NCBI GenBank assembly: GCA_015680685.1
Contig: MNCI01015530.1
Coordinates: 478,159 to 542,158, forward strand
Source: Gnetum montanum
Taxonomy: Eukaryota > Streptophyta > Gnetopsida > Gnetales > Gnetaceae
Length of the DNA: 64,000 bases
Direction of reading: 5' to 3'
Of the stretch, positions 11,901 to 26,900 are shown one piece after another (within the stretch, counting starts at the first letter, position 1; each line of letters begins with the position of its first letter). The notes under the pieces are model-generated. The model ran no database searches and was not told where the DNA came from. It was given only the letters and a program-made list of their open reading frames with translations. Made by a program: the position numbers and the translations under genes.

Positions 11901-14900
11901 TGATTTTGGAGGATTGTTTTCTCTAGTTTTGTGAGAGCCTTGGACTTGCAATTTGAACCTGATTCTTGAGGCAACTGGCTAGACAACAACCTTAGCTTCA
12001 AGTGTCTTCTCCCTTCCCAAATTGGCAAAACTCATATCTAAAAATGTGTATTCCAAACCTTTGTTGTACAAAAATTTTTAGTGTGTTTGTGATGAGGACA
12101 CGCAGCCCATGTGTCATCCTTGATAGAATGTCTTGTGTGTTTCTTGTTATTTATGTGTGTTTTGGTTGTGTTTGTGTGTTTTGGGAGTACTTGGCAAGTG
12201 TGAGCTTCAACATGGATTTCTTGTTGATTGACAACTCTGCCGAGAAGATGTCTCATGGCAAGACATCTTGTCTAGAGTGTAGAGGTCTACTCCCAGGACC
12301 AGACATTTTCTGCACAGGTCAGCAATTCTGGAAAGATGTCTATATCATCTGCAAGACATCTCCTCTGCAAATAGTCTCAATTCGGGAAAGACATCTCCTC
12401 TACCTCCAGGGATGTTTTCTCTGATGGGAACAATAGTCATAATAATTCAGCACCACATGACTCCAAAAGCTATAAATAGGCATCAAGGCCTTCCATTTTG
12501 TAATAGAGAGTTTTGTGGAGATGAGAGAGAGGTCCAAGAGAAACCAAGAGATAACTGAGGAGAGAGTGATATTGAGCTCACTTTGAGCTTCCATTTTTAT
12601 AAGTCTTAAAATCCATTGTGTGTGTGAGTGTGATTGTATGGGATCTTGGGCCCTTGTCTGTCCTTGGACATGTTGTTTCCAGCAATTTTGTATTTCTATT
12701 CCACTGCAAAGCAAGAATGACATGTGGTGTTCTTTCTTGTCCCCATTTGTGTGAGTTTTTTTGTAGGATTTGGCTTCAACTTTGAGTTGGATGAGACCAG
12801 CTCCTCATTTGATTGGTATCAAGAAACCAACACAAGGAGAGGAATTCTCTACATCAACTCACAAGAATTTACTCATATCCAACTTTATTTTGGTTTGCAA
12901 TTTTGTTGATGTTATTTTCCATACTCAACTAGGGTTTGATTAGCCTTCTTTTGGTCATTTTGAGTGATCAATTAAATTAGGTATTTGGAATTATTATTGT
13001 TTAGGATACCCATTCACCTTGTTTAGTAGGGTTTGTGGGAATTGTGCAAATCCTATATTGAGTTTTCATATCTCTTGTTCAATCTAATTGAGTACTCCAA
13101 TTTTGGTTGGGGGTATTCTTAATGCTTTCGCAATATCTTGTGGGTATTTATGTAATTTCTCTTTTAGGTCCATTCAATCATGGCACCCAAGAAGAAATTA
13201 GTCCAGGGTTTAGCCAAGGACATGGAAGACTTGAGGGATGCACTCAAGATTCTTATGGATAAAATTGAAATGCTTGAAGAAAAGAAATATCAGCCTCCAA
13301 CACCAAGGGCATCTAGGCAAGACATCAACTCAAAATTTTCTTCGCCAAGGGCTTCTTCAACAAGGTAACCATCCATGCTAGACCTTGAAGATGATATTTC
13401 CTTTGGAGATGACAACATTGAGAAAGATGAGGAATATGATGAAAACCCTCATTCTCCAATTGTTGAGTCAAGATCTCATGAGTTCAAATTTCCAAGAGGG
13501 AGGAACAATGGATCTACTTCTAGACCTCATAGGAACCCTAAGGAGGAGATGGAGATCACTCTTGCAAAGGCTTTTAAGCATGGCTCTCGAATGCCCCATG
13601 TGGAACTGAAGACTTTCAATGGAATAGAGGGCACTAAATCTTCTCTCTTGGCAAAAGATCTTGAACAAGTACTTTGAACCTAAAGATGTAGAAGACCATC
13701 AAAAAATGTTATACGTTGAGACCAAACTTGAAGGTATGGCACATATTTAATGGGAGAAAGAAAGCCATGCTCACCCTGTAAGTAATGGAGCTCCTATCAA
13801 AGATTCGTCCCTGATGCAGTTCATGCTTAAACAAAAATTTGAGAAGAAACACTATAGGCAAGAGGCAATCCAAAGATTGAAATATCTTAGGCAAGCTGAT
13901 AAGAGTGTGAAACACATCTACATGGATTTTTGCAAAGCCTTTCAACCAGAAAAAGTTCATAGAGATAAGTATGAACAAGCATCCAATTTCTAAGGAAGAT
14001 TAAAGAGGGAATACCAACAAAAGCTAACATTCTATGAGCCCCAAACATTGGATAAGGTTTTTGAATTGCCTTTTAAAGCTGAGAAGAAACTCAAGGCTTC
14101 AATAGAGGTCCCAAATCTTCTAAGAGCAACGACTACAAAGCCTCTAAGGCTGAGAAGGGAGCAAAGTAGAAAAGAAATGCCAAAGAAGACACAAATGAGA
14201 ACAAAGAAAAGTCTGAGGGGCAAGATTCCAAGAAGGACTACTTCAAGAAAGGGAAGGATCAAGGGAATGGCTATGCTTCCAAATGTCAATGTTTCAATTG
14301 TAGTCAAATGGGACACAAGCAATGGGAATGCAAGAAGCCAAAGGTTTCCAAGAGCAAAGAACTCCAAACCTTGGACAAGGGAAAGTCCTTGAATGAAGGT
14401 AATCCTCATACTCCTATGGTAAAAGATGTAAAAGATGTCACTGGAATTAATTCTTGCACGTTCATGAGAAATGTGAATGTTGATGGAGATCCTATGAGGA
14501 AGATGCTCTTAAGGATTGGAGCTAGGTGTCTTGATAGTGGCAAATGGATACACATTTTAATTAATGGTGGTGCCCAAGAAAATGTGATTTCTTCTACGGC
14601 TATTGCTAAACTTGGCTTGAAGACATTTCCACACCCTAGGCCCTATAGAGTTCATTGGCTTTCCAAAGATCATTTCCAAGAAGTAAAGGAGAGATGTATT
14701 TTGTCTTTCAAGATTGGTTACTTTTAAGACAAAGTACATTATGACATTCTTCCAAATGATTATGCTGATGTCATTTTGGGAAGACCTTGGAATTTTGACA
14801 ACAAGACCTCTTTTGATGAAGCAAGAAATGTTTGATTAGTACCAAGGAAAGATGTAATACATGATTTGATCCCTATGACTTGGCAGCTAAACAAGGAAAA

Positions 14901-17900
14901 TGTTCCTACAAATGCTACATTGATCTTGCAAAGTGAGCAAGAATATCTACAAGCACATGAAGAAGCTAGGCATGGTTTTGTCATCAAGTCTACACCTGCA
15001 ACAAACGAAGAGAAGCCTCCAAATGAACTTTCCTCAGTCATAAAGACAAACAAGTAGATCAAGATATGACAAGTACCTTTGTGCATACTCCAATTGAAGA
15101 TAATGATCCTCATAATAATGAGAGAAATGATGATGTAGAGCCTACAAGATCTAGAGAATGTGAGCAAAAAATTAAGAGTGGAGACTATGCTAACTTGGAT
15201 ATTATTGGACCAAGACTTACAAGAAGCTAATATAATGAGTTTCATCATAACGGTATTATTGCAACATTATGATGCCAAATAAATAGATTTCTAAAATAGT
15301 TACTCAAGCCTTTACAATGGAGCATTGAAAAAAGGCAATGAAAGTAGAAATTACGATGATGGAAAAGCGAGGAGTGTGGGAATTAGTGTTATAACTTAAT
15401 TTCACTTTACATTGCTTATCAAGATTCAAAAGAACCAAGATCAAAGACAAAGTAAAAATTAAGGAGGTGTCTTAGAGACTAATTCATACATTGTCTTGAT
15501 TGGTAAAATATTGTGTTGAGTCAAGTCAATCATTCGTAAGTACAATGAGTTAATTTGTAACTCTTGGTATCAATTCCTAACACATAAAAAACAATTCATA
15601 AGTCTATATGTTACAAAACAAAGAAGTCAATTAAGTCTGTGTTACAAACCAAAACAATTTGTAAGACTAATACAAAAATGATGTTACATTGTGTCATTGT
15701 GTTGAGTCGCGACTCCTTGTTAAGTTAAAAGTCTGGTAAGTACTACATCCGTAAATAAGTTAAGTTGGTGAAGAAAAAACAAGAAGAAAAGAATAACATT
15801 TTCCCAAGATTAAAATCAATAAAAGCTCCATTTCTATTCTGTGTGTCAAAGGATGCAAGCTTGATGGATAAGTAAAATATCTACATATAACAATTTCTAT
15901 GCAGGTACAAGCATTGATTAGCAAAATAAAAATGAAATATCATAATTCTTAGGAGTTAAGGAAGATGGAAAAATGTATAGAAAAAATATCTAAAAACTAG
16001 AAACTAGAAATTTTTATTGTGTCCAGGAAACCACAAAGGATTTGTTGGATGGTTACAAAGCCTCAACATATTTTTAAAGAAAGTTGAAAATACCATTCAT
16101 GTAATGTCCCAAGCAAATAGGGTCAATCTAAAAGAAAGCAATCAACATATTACAATTAATAGTATAATTCAATCGAATGTGAACCACAAATGGGAAAAAT
16201 AAAAAAAATATGTTCAGCATCTCTATTTGCACAGTTTGCAAATATGTTCTTCTCTTGGTAAATTGATCGAACAACCTATCTCAATAAGGAGATGATGAGA
16301 GTTCATTATTCTTATAGCAATTTGATTCCTTAAATGAATAGGAATGATTAAGAATAGATACTTTTGAGTACTAGATAACAAACCTCCTCTAGAAAAATGT
16401 AAATAAAAATGCTTTTTCCCTTATGTGTTCCACCAAACTTTAGCTAAAACTTTTTCTTTTATAGTTTTCCGAAAGAGCCTTTTGTTTAAAGGAAGATCCT
16501 CTATTACAATATTCAATGACTGAAGCCAAAATTTTCCTTGATGCAACCATTCATTTTCCTATGTAGCATTCATTATCTAGTTAGCATAATTAACTTCCTC
16601 CATGTGACTTAACTTTTAAGTATAAGCAATAAATTGACAAAGAGCTTCAACTTCAACAAGAAGCAAATCTCCTTATAAAAATAAGATATTATAAGAAGTC
16701 TGCATTTTCACTTGAAATTCACATACAAGAAACTACTTTTGAATATGCTCTAATTTTTTTCAATTATGTGTGGAAAGAGAAGGTCCCCAAGCAACACCCA
16801 TATAATAATACAAGTTGGACAAGACTGAAAAATTTTTCTTTTAATCTCCCATGCCAGACTTTGTTTCTTGCTACAATTATTTCTTAGAGCAAATAGAGCT
16901 CACATGCCACTTGAAACCTTTTGAGAAATAAAGGTATTCCAACTATAATTACCAGCAAACTTAACTCCCAAATATTTATAAGATTCACATATATCAAGTC
17001 TTTTTTCTCTGAAGAAAAAATTGTAATTTTTATTTCTAGTACCACAAAGCAGAATTTTAGTCTTATCAATATTAACTTTCATACCAAAATGGTTACAGCA
17101 GTCATGGAGAATTTGAAACATATAATTTAATCATGTAGCTGATTTTGCAATCAAGGCCACATCATCAACAAAGAGAAGCATGTTCAAAAATAACCCATTC
17201 ACTGACATATCATGATTAGAGGCATTTTGCACCCATTCCTCCAATTCATATATAAATATGCCAAAAAAGGTAGGGGACAAAGGACAGCCTTGTTTAACTC
17301 CAACTGAGCCATTGATAATTGTTCCTTCTCCAATAAGATTATCTTAAATAAGAATGTTAACCGTCTCATAAATTCTTTTAGCAGCAGAAAAGAGATCTTG
17401 TGGAATATCAATGCTATCCAATCTCTTCCAAAGTTTATCAAGAAAGTAGATTTTCAGTATTACCAGCAGCAAAGGATGAACATGATAGTTTATTAGAATC
17501 TTCTAGAATTGACTTTTTAAATGTAAATGGAATATTACATGTAGAAATTCTATATAAATCATTTTATATATCACCATTGATATTAGGAAAATATCTTGAA
17601 GATGTGTTCAACCCAGATGGTCATGGGACACATTTGATATACTTTGGAGTATTGATACTAACGTAATTTGTGCAAACTGCTTGATCTATCATATCCTTTT
17701 GGTCTACATAAACTTGATAAAAGTTTCAGTTTAACTTCATCTTGTGGAAGATGATGTGTAGACGTTCCACATTATTAGGAGATTGATCTCATCCTTTTAT
17801 TTATTCTAAATAAGATGAGATCCTAGTTATCAATGCTTATCCATACCCATGATTATCTCATCCATAAATAAGATGATAAGGATCATTCCCATGATTTTAT

Positions 17901-20900
17901 AGACCCATGCTTATCTCTTCAAATCCATTCTTGGAAGGATCCAAGTCTATATAATTGTAGCAGTACATATTCATAAACATATAGATTCTGGATTAACAGA
18001 TTGTAAGTGTGTTTTTTTTTGTTCTAACAAAGTTCTTTAATTTCTGTTTAGCATAGATAGTAGATCCAGGGCCCTTTAGATTCAGATTTCTCATTTGGTA
18101 TCGGAGCTCAGTTAGCTCAGATTCTTGACAACAAATCTCTCCAGAATGGCCCAAAATAATGGATCCGTGTCTTCTCCAAATTCCTGTATTCAATGGAGAA
18201 AATTATGAATATTGGGCAATCAAAATAAAGACATTTATGATCTCACAAGATCTATGGGATATTGTTGAAGGTGGATTTCAAGATGCTGATCAAGCAACAT
18301 TTCAAGCCCTGATAGAAGATGAAAAGAATGAAGTCAAGAAGCTTCGTAAGAAAGATGCAAAAGCATTATTCATCATTCAATCTAGGTTAGATCTAACAAT
18401 CTTTTCCAAAATCATCATGCATCCAACAAGCAAAGTTGCATGGGATGCACTGGAGATTGCATAGAAGGGATCATTAAAAGTTCGTGTTGTCAAGTTACAA
18501 GCTTTAAGGAAAGATTTTGAATCTTTGCACATGCTAGATTCAAAGAATATTGATCAATACATCAGCCAATTTCAACAAGTTCGAAATGGACTTGAATCTT
18601 GTGGAGAAACACTTGAGAAATTGTTGAAAAGATCCTTCAATGTGTGACCCGACAATATGATCCCATCGTCGTGGCTATTGAAGAAGCAAGAGATCTCGAT
18701 AAGATGACCATGGTTGAGCTCGTAGCAAGCTTGAAGACATACAAGCAAAGAATTGCTGATCGTGAGGATTCAACAGCAAATGCATTTCAAGCACAATTCC
18801 AGAGATCATTCAATCAAAGATACTCAAGATCCGAAGGTTGTAGTCGAGGAAGATCAAATCAATCAAATGAAGGTAAGCATTGTGATTTCTGTGGTACCAA
18901 CACCCACAATACTCATGAATGTTGATCTAGGAAGAAGCATGAAAAGAAAGGCAAAGCAAAAATTGCAAAAGATAAAGATCACCACAAGAATCACCAAAAA
19001 GGTGAGCAATTGTTTTATACTGAAGAGGAGGAAGATCACCTCCCGATCTCTACAAAGGCATCAAATGCTAGGGACAACACATGGTATGTTGATAGTGGGT
19101 GCAGCAATCACATGACTGGGAACAAGAAACTCTTCTCAAGCCTGGAAACATATGACGGAAAGGTCACCATAGGTAATGGGAAGAAGTTAACCATTGCTGG
19201 GATTGGATCACTTGCCTTCACAACCATGCAAGGTAACAACTATGTTATTTCCCAGATCTACTTTGTTCCAGATCTTTCAAAGAATTTATTAAGTGTGGGG
19301 CAATTATGTCGCAATGGGTATAGTGTTGCATTTGAAAAGAATGTTTGTAAAATCTCTAAGGCTGATGATGATAAGGGTATTGCCATTATCCCTATTAGCA
19401 AAAATCAAATGTATAAGTTGCAAATACAAAAGGATGTTCAATGCCTCACTGTCACTGACGACGTTGCATGGTTGTGGCATGCTCAATTAGGACATGTCAA
19501 CTTTGGCTCAATGGACCTCATGCAGAAAGGACTCGTCAAAGGTATGCCAAAATTTTCTTTGCCCAATAGTCATGATTGTGGCATATGTCAACTAGGAAAA
19601 ATCACAAGATTGCCATTTCCTAGGAAAGAACATAGATCTCAAGAAAAATTAGATCTAGTTCATATGGATTTATGTGGTCCCATGCAAGCATTGAGCCTAG
19701 GCAAAAACCGCTATATGTTAATCATCATGGATGATTTTTCCAGATTTGCTTGGGGTTATTTTATGAAATTAAAAGATCAAACATTGGGATTGTTTAGAGA
19801 ATTGAAGGTGGCAGTAGAAAACCAAAGTGGCAATACAATCAAGCAAATCCGAACAAATCATGGTGGTGAATTTTTCTCCCAAGAATTTGAGGAATTCTGC
19901 AAGAAGAATGGAATTATTCATCAAACTACCACATCCTATACACCCCAACAAAATGGAGTAGCTGAAAGGAAAAATAGAACCATGGTTGAAATGGCCAAGT
20001 GTTTGCTGCAACTGTCAAACTTAGCGGATACGTTTTGGGCAGAAGCTTGTGCAACATCAATTTATCTTTTAAATAGAGTTCCTTCCAAATTAATTCACAA
20101 TAAAACATCCTATGAATTCTGGCATGGTTATACACCTAATATTTCACATTTGAAAATCTTTGGTTCACCCTACTATGTGCACATCCCTGCCCAAAACAGA
20201 CAAAAATTAGATGGCAAAGCTATGCCTTGTATTTTCATTGGATATTCTCCCACATCTAAAGCTTACAGGTGCTATGATAAAAACAATCACAAGGTCGTTG
20301 ATTCCCATGATGTCAATTTTCTGGAACAGGACTGCATTGACCATAATCTGTTTTTTCCAGCAACAAAAATGTTTTGTGCAGGCCCCAACATCAATGCGTT
20401 TTTTGAGCACCCTCCAAGCTATTCTCTTTCCAACGCCAAACCCACTCCAACAATGGTAGGCTAGCACACGTCTCAAGACTCTTCTGCCAAATGAGGACGT
20501 CCTTCCCAGAATCACGGACACCATGGGAACTATGTGACTCCCAGGCCCCAATGGCCCCCTGTTTCCACAGGGTCTGCCTCGCCTATTTCCCATGCGTTGG
20601 GGCCTCTCCTTCCTCACCGACACTCCCTCCATTCCATGCAACAATGTCCAGGCACCAATTTTGGTGCCCCAGGTCCACGTTTTTTGGTTCCCAAGTCATC
20701 ATTCCCTCCAGATGCTAATTCCGTTATTCCAGCAACATCCAATCCGCATTTCTTGCGTCTGCCAACACACAATCCACCCTTTTCGGACTCCTTTCCATCC
20801 ACCATTCTATCCAATGCTGCTCCCTGTGGACCTCTAACTCCACGTGCTTCTGTGCCGACGTCTACACACATTTTCTTTCCTCTTTCTACTCCGTTTTCTA

Positions 20901-23900
20901 CAGAAACGCCCTCCCAGGTCCTTCCCTCTACGCCAACCATGACTCCTTTCCGACGGTCTCCTTCTTCCTCACAATTGGCTCTCTCTCACCTAGCCTCCCA
21001 AATGCTGGATCTAAATTTTCACCGCTGCCTAACCCGCAGTCATTCTCACTAGCACCATGTCCAACCAACCTAGGGTGATGCAAACGCTGCCACTACTCTC
21101 TTCTCCAACGTGGGTGATGACTTCTACACGCTGCTTACACCGATGGGGGGGAGCTTTGATGGTCTGGCAAAACCATCCACCATCGTCAAAGCTGCGCTGG
21201 ATGATCGTTGGATTGTAGCAATGGAACGTGAGCTATAGCAAATCAATAAAAACAACACTTGGNAGTGCATGGTATGCACGTATTCATTCCTTTTTCATCC
21301 AAGAGGGGTTCCTCAATGGTATTCTGAATGAAAAAGTCTATGTGGAACAACCCCTAGGTTTCATTGATGAAGGAAAACAAGATCATGTGTACAAGCTTCA
21401 TAAAGCTTTGTACGGGCTCAAGCAAGCTCCATGTGCATGGTATGCACGTATTCATTCCTTTTTCATCCAAGAGGGGTTCATCCATCTTCAGTCCCAAACT
21501 ACAATTTACAAAAAGGTATCTGGAGATGATTTTATTTTTGTCTGTCTATATGTAGATTATTTAATTTATTTTTCATCTACAATTGCATTAGAAAATGATT
21601 TTCTTAATGCTATGCAAAATGAGTTTGAAATGTCTGATCTAGGGAAAATGTCATATCTTTTGGGTTTTCAAGTAATCCAAAGAACAAAATCGATTTCCAT
21701 ATGCCAAATGAAATTTGCCTAATCCTTACTTGAGAAATTTGGCATGATTAATAGTAATCCCTCAAACACACCACTCTCCCTTGGTATAAAACTTACCAAG
21801 AATGATAAATCTCCTTCGAAATTTGCCCAATCCTTACTTGAGAAATTTGGCATGATTAATAGTAATCCCTCAAACACACCACTCTCCCTTGGTATAAAAC
21901 TTACCAAGAATGATAAATCTCCTTCAGTCAATCCATCACTATATACATCCCTAGTTGGTGGTTTATTGCATCTCTCCAATACTCGTCCAGATATTCAATA
22001 TGTTGTCAATTACCTTTCTCGATTCATGCAAGACCACATGAATCACATTGGAAAGCTGCAAAACGAGTTCTACGTTACCTGAGAACTACAACAGATTTTG
22101 GGATGACATTCCATCAACATACAAACTTCAAGGTATGGGGATACACTAATGCAAATTGGGGAGGTGACCTTGACGATTGAAAGTCAACTTTTGGTTTCTG
22201 TCTCTTCTTCGGTCCATCGCTCATCTCTTGGGGATCAAAGAAGCAATCTTCAGTCGCACTCTAGTGCTGCTTCTCGGGCCATGTGGATTCACTCTATTTT
22301 CACTGAAATGGGATTTACATTTGATCCTCCCATTAGCTTATACTGTGACAGCACAAGTGCTATTGCAATGGCTTGCAATCCAATTCAGCATGGGCGTACC
22401 AAGCACATTGATATCAAGCATCACCATCTCAGAAGCCTGATCCAAGACAACATCCTCAACATGGAACATTGTGCAACTGAAGCACAACTAGTAGATATTT
22501 TTACCAAGATTCTGAGCCGTGAGAAGTTTGCATCCTTCAGAGACCTCCTTGGAGTGGAACCCCTTACCATCATGGGGGGGTTTGTGGAAGATGATGTGTA
22601 GACGTTCCACATTATTAAGAGATTGATCTCATCCTTTTATTTATTCTAAATAAGATGAGATCCTAGTTGTCCATGCTTATCCATACCCATGATTATCTCA
22701 TCCATAAATAAGATGATAAGGATCATTCCATGATTTTAGAGACTCATGCTTATCTCTTCAAATCCATTCTTGGAAGGATCCAAGTCTATATAATTGTAGC
22801 AGCACATATTCATAAACATATAGATTCTAGATTAACAGATTGTAAGTGTGTTTTTTTTTTTTTTTGTTCTAACAAAGTTCTTTAATTTTTTGTTAGCATA
22901 GATAGTAGATCCAGGGCCCTTTAGATTCAGATTTCTCACATCTAAGAGTAATACAATAGGATTAAAGCATAATTCATGTTTATGTGTCATTTAAGTAAAT
23001 ATTTTAATGTACCTAACATCATTTTTTTTTTTTTGGAAAATGATCAAGCAATTTCATTCCAAAAAAAAATAATGTACACAAAAATCATTGACCAAAGTGG
23101 ACACACCCCATCCACATGACACCACGGTCACCTACAATGTACCACATGATCACCTATGCGCCTGCACCACACAACCCACTCACACAGCCCCAAGACCCTC
23201 ACCCCAAATATTCAACCCCCATTCCCAATAGCAAGGGACATACATGAAACATACGCCCCAAAATGCATAGGACACCCCCTCCCTTATTAGCAAGACTGTA
23301 GCACTACCTAACCGCATCCGTCCCCAAACTATTGCATCCCATGGTCTCGGCGAATTATGTCCCAAACCCCAGACTCTCACTCGTAGCCAAGGTCTCTGGG
23401 GCATCTATGCCAACCACAGTCTATTGTCCTGTCGATCCCAACCCAAGTGCCAGTCACTAGTTCTCTGCTCTAAGCTACGCCAATCCTATCCAATGTTCTG
23501 ATATCACTACCTCCATCCACCTAAGGTCCTGCAGGTGTGACTCATTCACTTCTCTTCAGGCCTCATGTTGCATGATCTCCCACCTGAGCTACCACCGTGC
23601 CCGCTCCTCCAGCCGCACCTGCTCGGCCGCCAAGCGACACTCTTCCAACAATCGCTCCTCCATGGCTATGGACGTTTCCGCCCTCATGCCCTCCACCTCA
23701 GGACCCCGGTTATACTGCACTTGCGCCCTGGTGGACTGCCATTGGCACTGCCTTATTTGGTACACGATTGTTGGCGTCGAGTGAACGATCAACACACCCT
23801 TGTGCCATAGCGCAAGGATCACTCCAATCGCCTCCTACTAAGAGATTCCTAGAAAAAACAAGGCAGGTTTACCAAGGAGCCCTGTCAAAGGTGTTTCAGA

Positions 23901-26900
23901 AAAGTGAAATGTACCCCCACCAGGTTGTGGGGGTACCTAGATTGCACAAAATACCGCTCCACTAGGAGCGCTGCATCTCTCCAGACCCCTTGAAGTCCAA
24001 ACTTTCGGATGTGCTCGCTAGCAGTCCTGAGAATGTGTCTTGTGAAAAACTCCCTCGCGTCATCTTGTGCCCTCGCAACCAACACCACAATTTCCCCTGC
24101 GTCCTCCACCCCCAGCGCAACAACCAACATCTGCATCGTGATTTCAATCCTCCTGCCCCTGTATTGTGTAGTGTCTCCCACCTAGTTGTCATAGAACTGT
24201 TGAGTAGGCAAGTTCGACTCTCCCTCCATGCGCTTGATCATCTCCACCCACCCCATCCGTTCAACCAACACCCACAATTCAAGCAATCTAGAAAATTCTA
24301 TCCATGATGGTTCAAAAAGTAGTCGTTGCTCCATGGCCTCTATGGCCTCCTTCCACAGCCCACATGCTTCTCTGACCACCACCATGGCTGTAGGAAGTGG
24401 TTGTCCTTGAAAAATCAGAGAGTTTCTACGTTTCCATAGGACCCACAACGTAGCAAGGTGCAAAGAGTCCCCATGGAAACCTACAATGGGGGAGATATTT
24501 GCAGCCAGCCACACCTCCTGAGAGAACCTACACCCATAAATGAGATGATGCAACATTCCAGGCACCTCCTGGTAGCGTGGACAACTGGCCTCCAACCTAA
24601 TCCCCCTCTCTTTCAATGTGGCCTTCACTGGCAACACCCTATGTTTCAGCAACCATCCGAACGCCTTAACCTTTTTAGGGAGATGGCCCTTCCATATTAC
24701 TGCCCAACCCTCTTCTTGCAGGTATCAGAATTTAACTAGTTCCTTTGGGTGCTACCCCAATAATCTAAGCTACTCCACCATAGCAACATGGCGGCAGAAA
24801 TTCTTCCAAAGTTGGGAGCAATCCTGATGAACTTCCCACCGCTAATATTTCTGCTGCAGCATCTGCACCCACGGCGTTGCCCCCTCAATCTACCCCATGT
24901 ATGTATTCAGCAAACAGTGTGTGCCCAATGCCATCTTGTCTCCAAGCCCCAGAATACCAATGCCCCCCACTAGTTTGGGCCATGCTGTGACCATACACAA
25001 CACCAAGTGCATCTTCCTGCCCCCTTTACCACCTAACCATATGAATTCCATCACAATGCTATCAATTCTTTGCACCATTGTGGTCAGAGGTGTTGCCATG
25101 GACACTATAAACCAAGCAATTGCCACCAAGACCGTCACAGCCAGCACCATCTTCTCTTTCTTGGACAGAAAGCAGCCAATCCAAAGTGTGGTCCGCTGTT
25201 GAACCCACTTCACCAGTCCCTACCAAGTCCTCTACCTATTCCAATCAAAAATAGGCATTCCTAGATAAGTGTCATGTGCTTGGCCCAATAGGATGCCCAA
25301 CATCTGTATAATTTTGGCCTACACCCTGCCCTCCGTGTGGGTGCAATAAATGGCTGATTTTCCTTTGTTGACTTCTAGGCCTAACTCCCGCTACATCATC
25401 TCCATTGCATGTAACAAGGCCTCAGCCTACGGCACCGTAGCCCTAGAAAACACCATTATATCATCCGCGTAATGGGCTACCACTGTGCACTCCAACAACT
25501 TACAGTCCCTAAACACCGTCGTCAAGGCAATAGCCTTTAAACAAGTCCATGACCAAGATAAATATGAGCGGTGACAATAGATCCCCTTGACTCAGTCCAC
25601 GTCCTGTTCCCACAAACCCACATAGCCTCCCATCAATGTCAAGGGAATACTTGCCACTTCATTGCATTTGAATGCAGAGATTACCAAACTTTGCATCGAA
25701 CCCCTTTTCCATCATCACCGTCCTAAGTGTCGTCCAACTCACAGTGTCATAGGACTTGGTTATGTCCAATTTGATGCACATGCCTGGAAATCTAGCCACC
25801 TTAACTGAGTGCAAGATCTCTTGCAAGAGCAACACTTGGTCCTACAGGTAACGGCCCTTAAACAATCCCACCTGATGCTCCCCAACCAACTTCCCCATCA
25901 ACAGCGCAAGATGCCCAACCAGCAATTTGGAGAAAACACGCAACAACGTGTTGCAAACCCTAATGGGTCAAAAATGCCCCAGTGTTGTTGGATTTGGGAC
26001 CTTGGGAAGTAGCACCAACCTTGAGCAATTGATTTCCCTCCTAACCTGATGCCAACTAAGCATACTGTTGTATGCATCCAACAAATTGGATCCCACAAGA
26101 TCCTCATACTCCCTAAAAAATTCAATCGGCCATCCATCCAATCCCAGAGCCTTGTTGGACTGCATGGATTTCAAAGCCATCCGCAGCTCCTCCCATGAGA
26201 AAGGACATAGTAAGTTGGAGTTGTCAGCACTTGTGATGACCCTTGTGATTGGCAAGGAGATCAGTTTTGTGGCCTGCCATATCCATATGTCTCCCCAATA
26301 TTTTTGCAAGGCGTCCAACCTCTCCTACTACTCTGTGGACCTCCCCCACCAATGCCCTCTAGCAGATACTGGAGTTTGTTCTTGCAGGCCCTATTTTGTT
26401 TGGCGGTGGCAAAGAAGAACCGTGTATGCTTGTCCCATTCCTGCAACCAAGTCACCCTCGACCACTATCACCAATAGCTCTCTTCCCCCCTATCCAACTC
26501 CTAGAGTCCCCTAAGTAGCTCCTATTATTCAACATCCCTAGCTGCCCCTACTTCCTACAGCCGTTGGATCTCTTGCAGTTCCCTCTGTACCTATTATCTG
26601 TACCCCCAAAAGCCGTACTTGTCATCCGATGCTCTGGCCTTGATACCATTCTTCAGAGTCCACAGACCATCCCTCAGGAATTGTCGGGGTTCCTGTGTCC
26701 CAAAGTAATTTTCCCAAATTGCAGCCACCATTGGTTTCAACCAGGCCTTGTGTAGCCAAGCCCGCTCAAATCTAAAAGGCCTAGGCTCCTAACTCTCCTC
26801 CACTTGGAGCTGGCACAAAATGGACTGATGATCTAAAGCTTGTCTCTCCTTTCCCTCCACCGTGATGTCGTACTCCAGCATGAGGCACTCACTCACCCAT

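Larger units (their letters stand above)
17743..22938 (+). mobile_element. Ty1/Copia LTR retrotransposon with both LTRs and 5-bp TSD
   Basis: A 5.2-kb element bounded by LTRs of 351 and 356 bp that begin TG and end CA. The 5-bp target duplication CATCT sits at 17738-17742 and 22939-22943. A primer-binding site (TGGTATCGGAGC) follows the left LTR and a G-rich polypurine tract precedes the right LTR. Domain order is gag, protease, integrase, RT, RNase H, which defines Copia. The LTRs differ at about a dozen positions, so the insertion is not brand new. Frameshifts, a mutated integrase motif and a mutated RT box show that it cannot move by itself. It lies antisense to the host gene in intron 8. 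Confidence 0.92.

Noticed and set aside
12002-12424. A 140-codon plus-strand ORF near 12 kb
   Set aside because: It lies in the LTR/leader-like region with TATA boxes and has no protein motif; probably non-coding.
20534-21052. A 172-codon Pro-rich ORF as a separate gene
   Set aside because: It is in frame with the Copia pol between integrase and RT, where such linkers are normal.
21266-21479. A 46-bp duplication in Copia RT as a true rearrangement
   Set aside because: One copy abuts the N at 21263, so it looks like an assembly join; not counted as biological.
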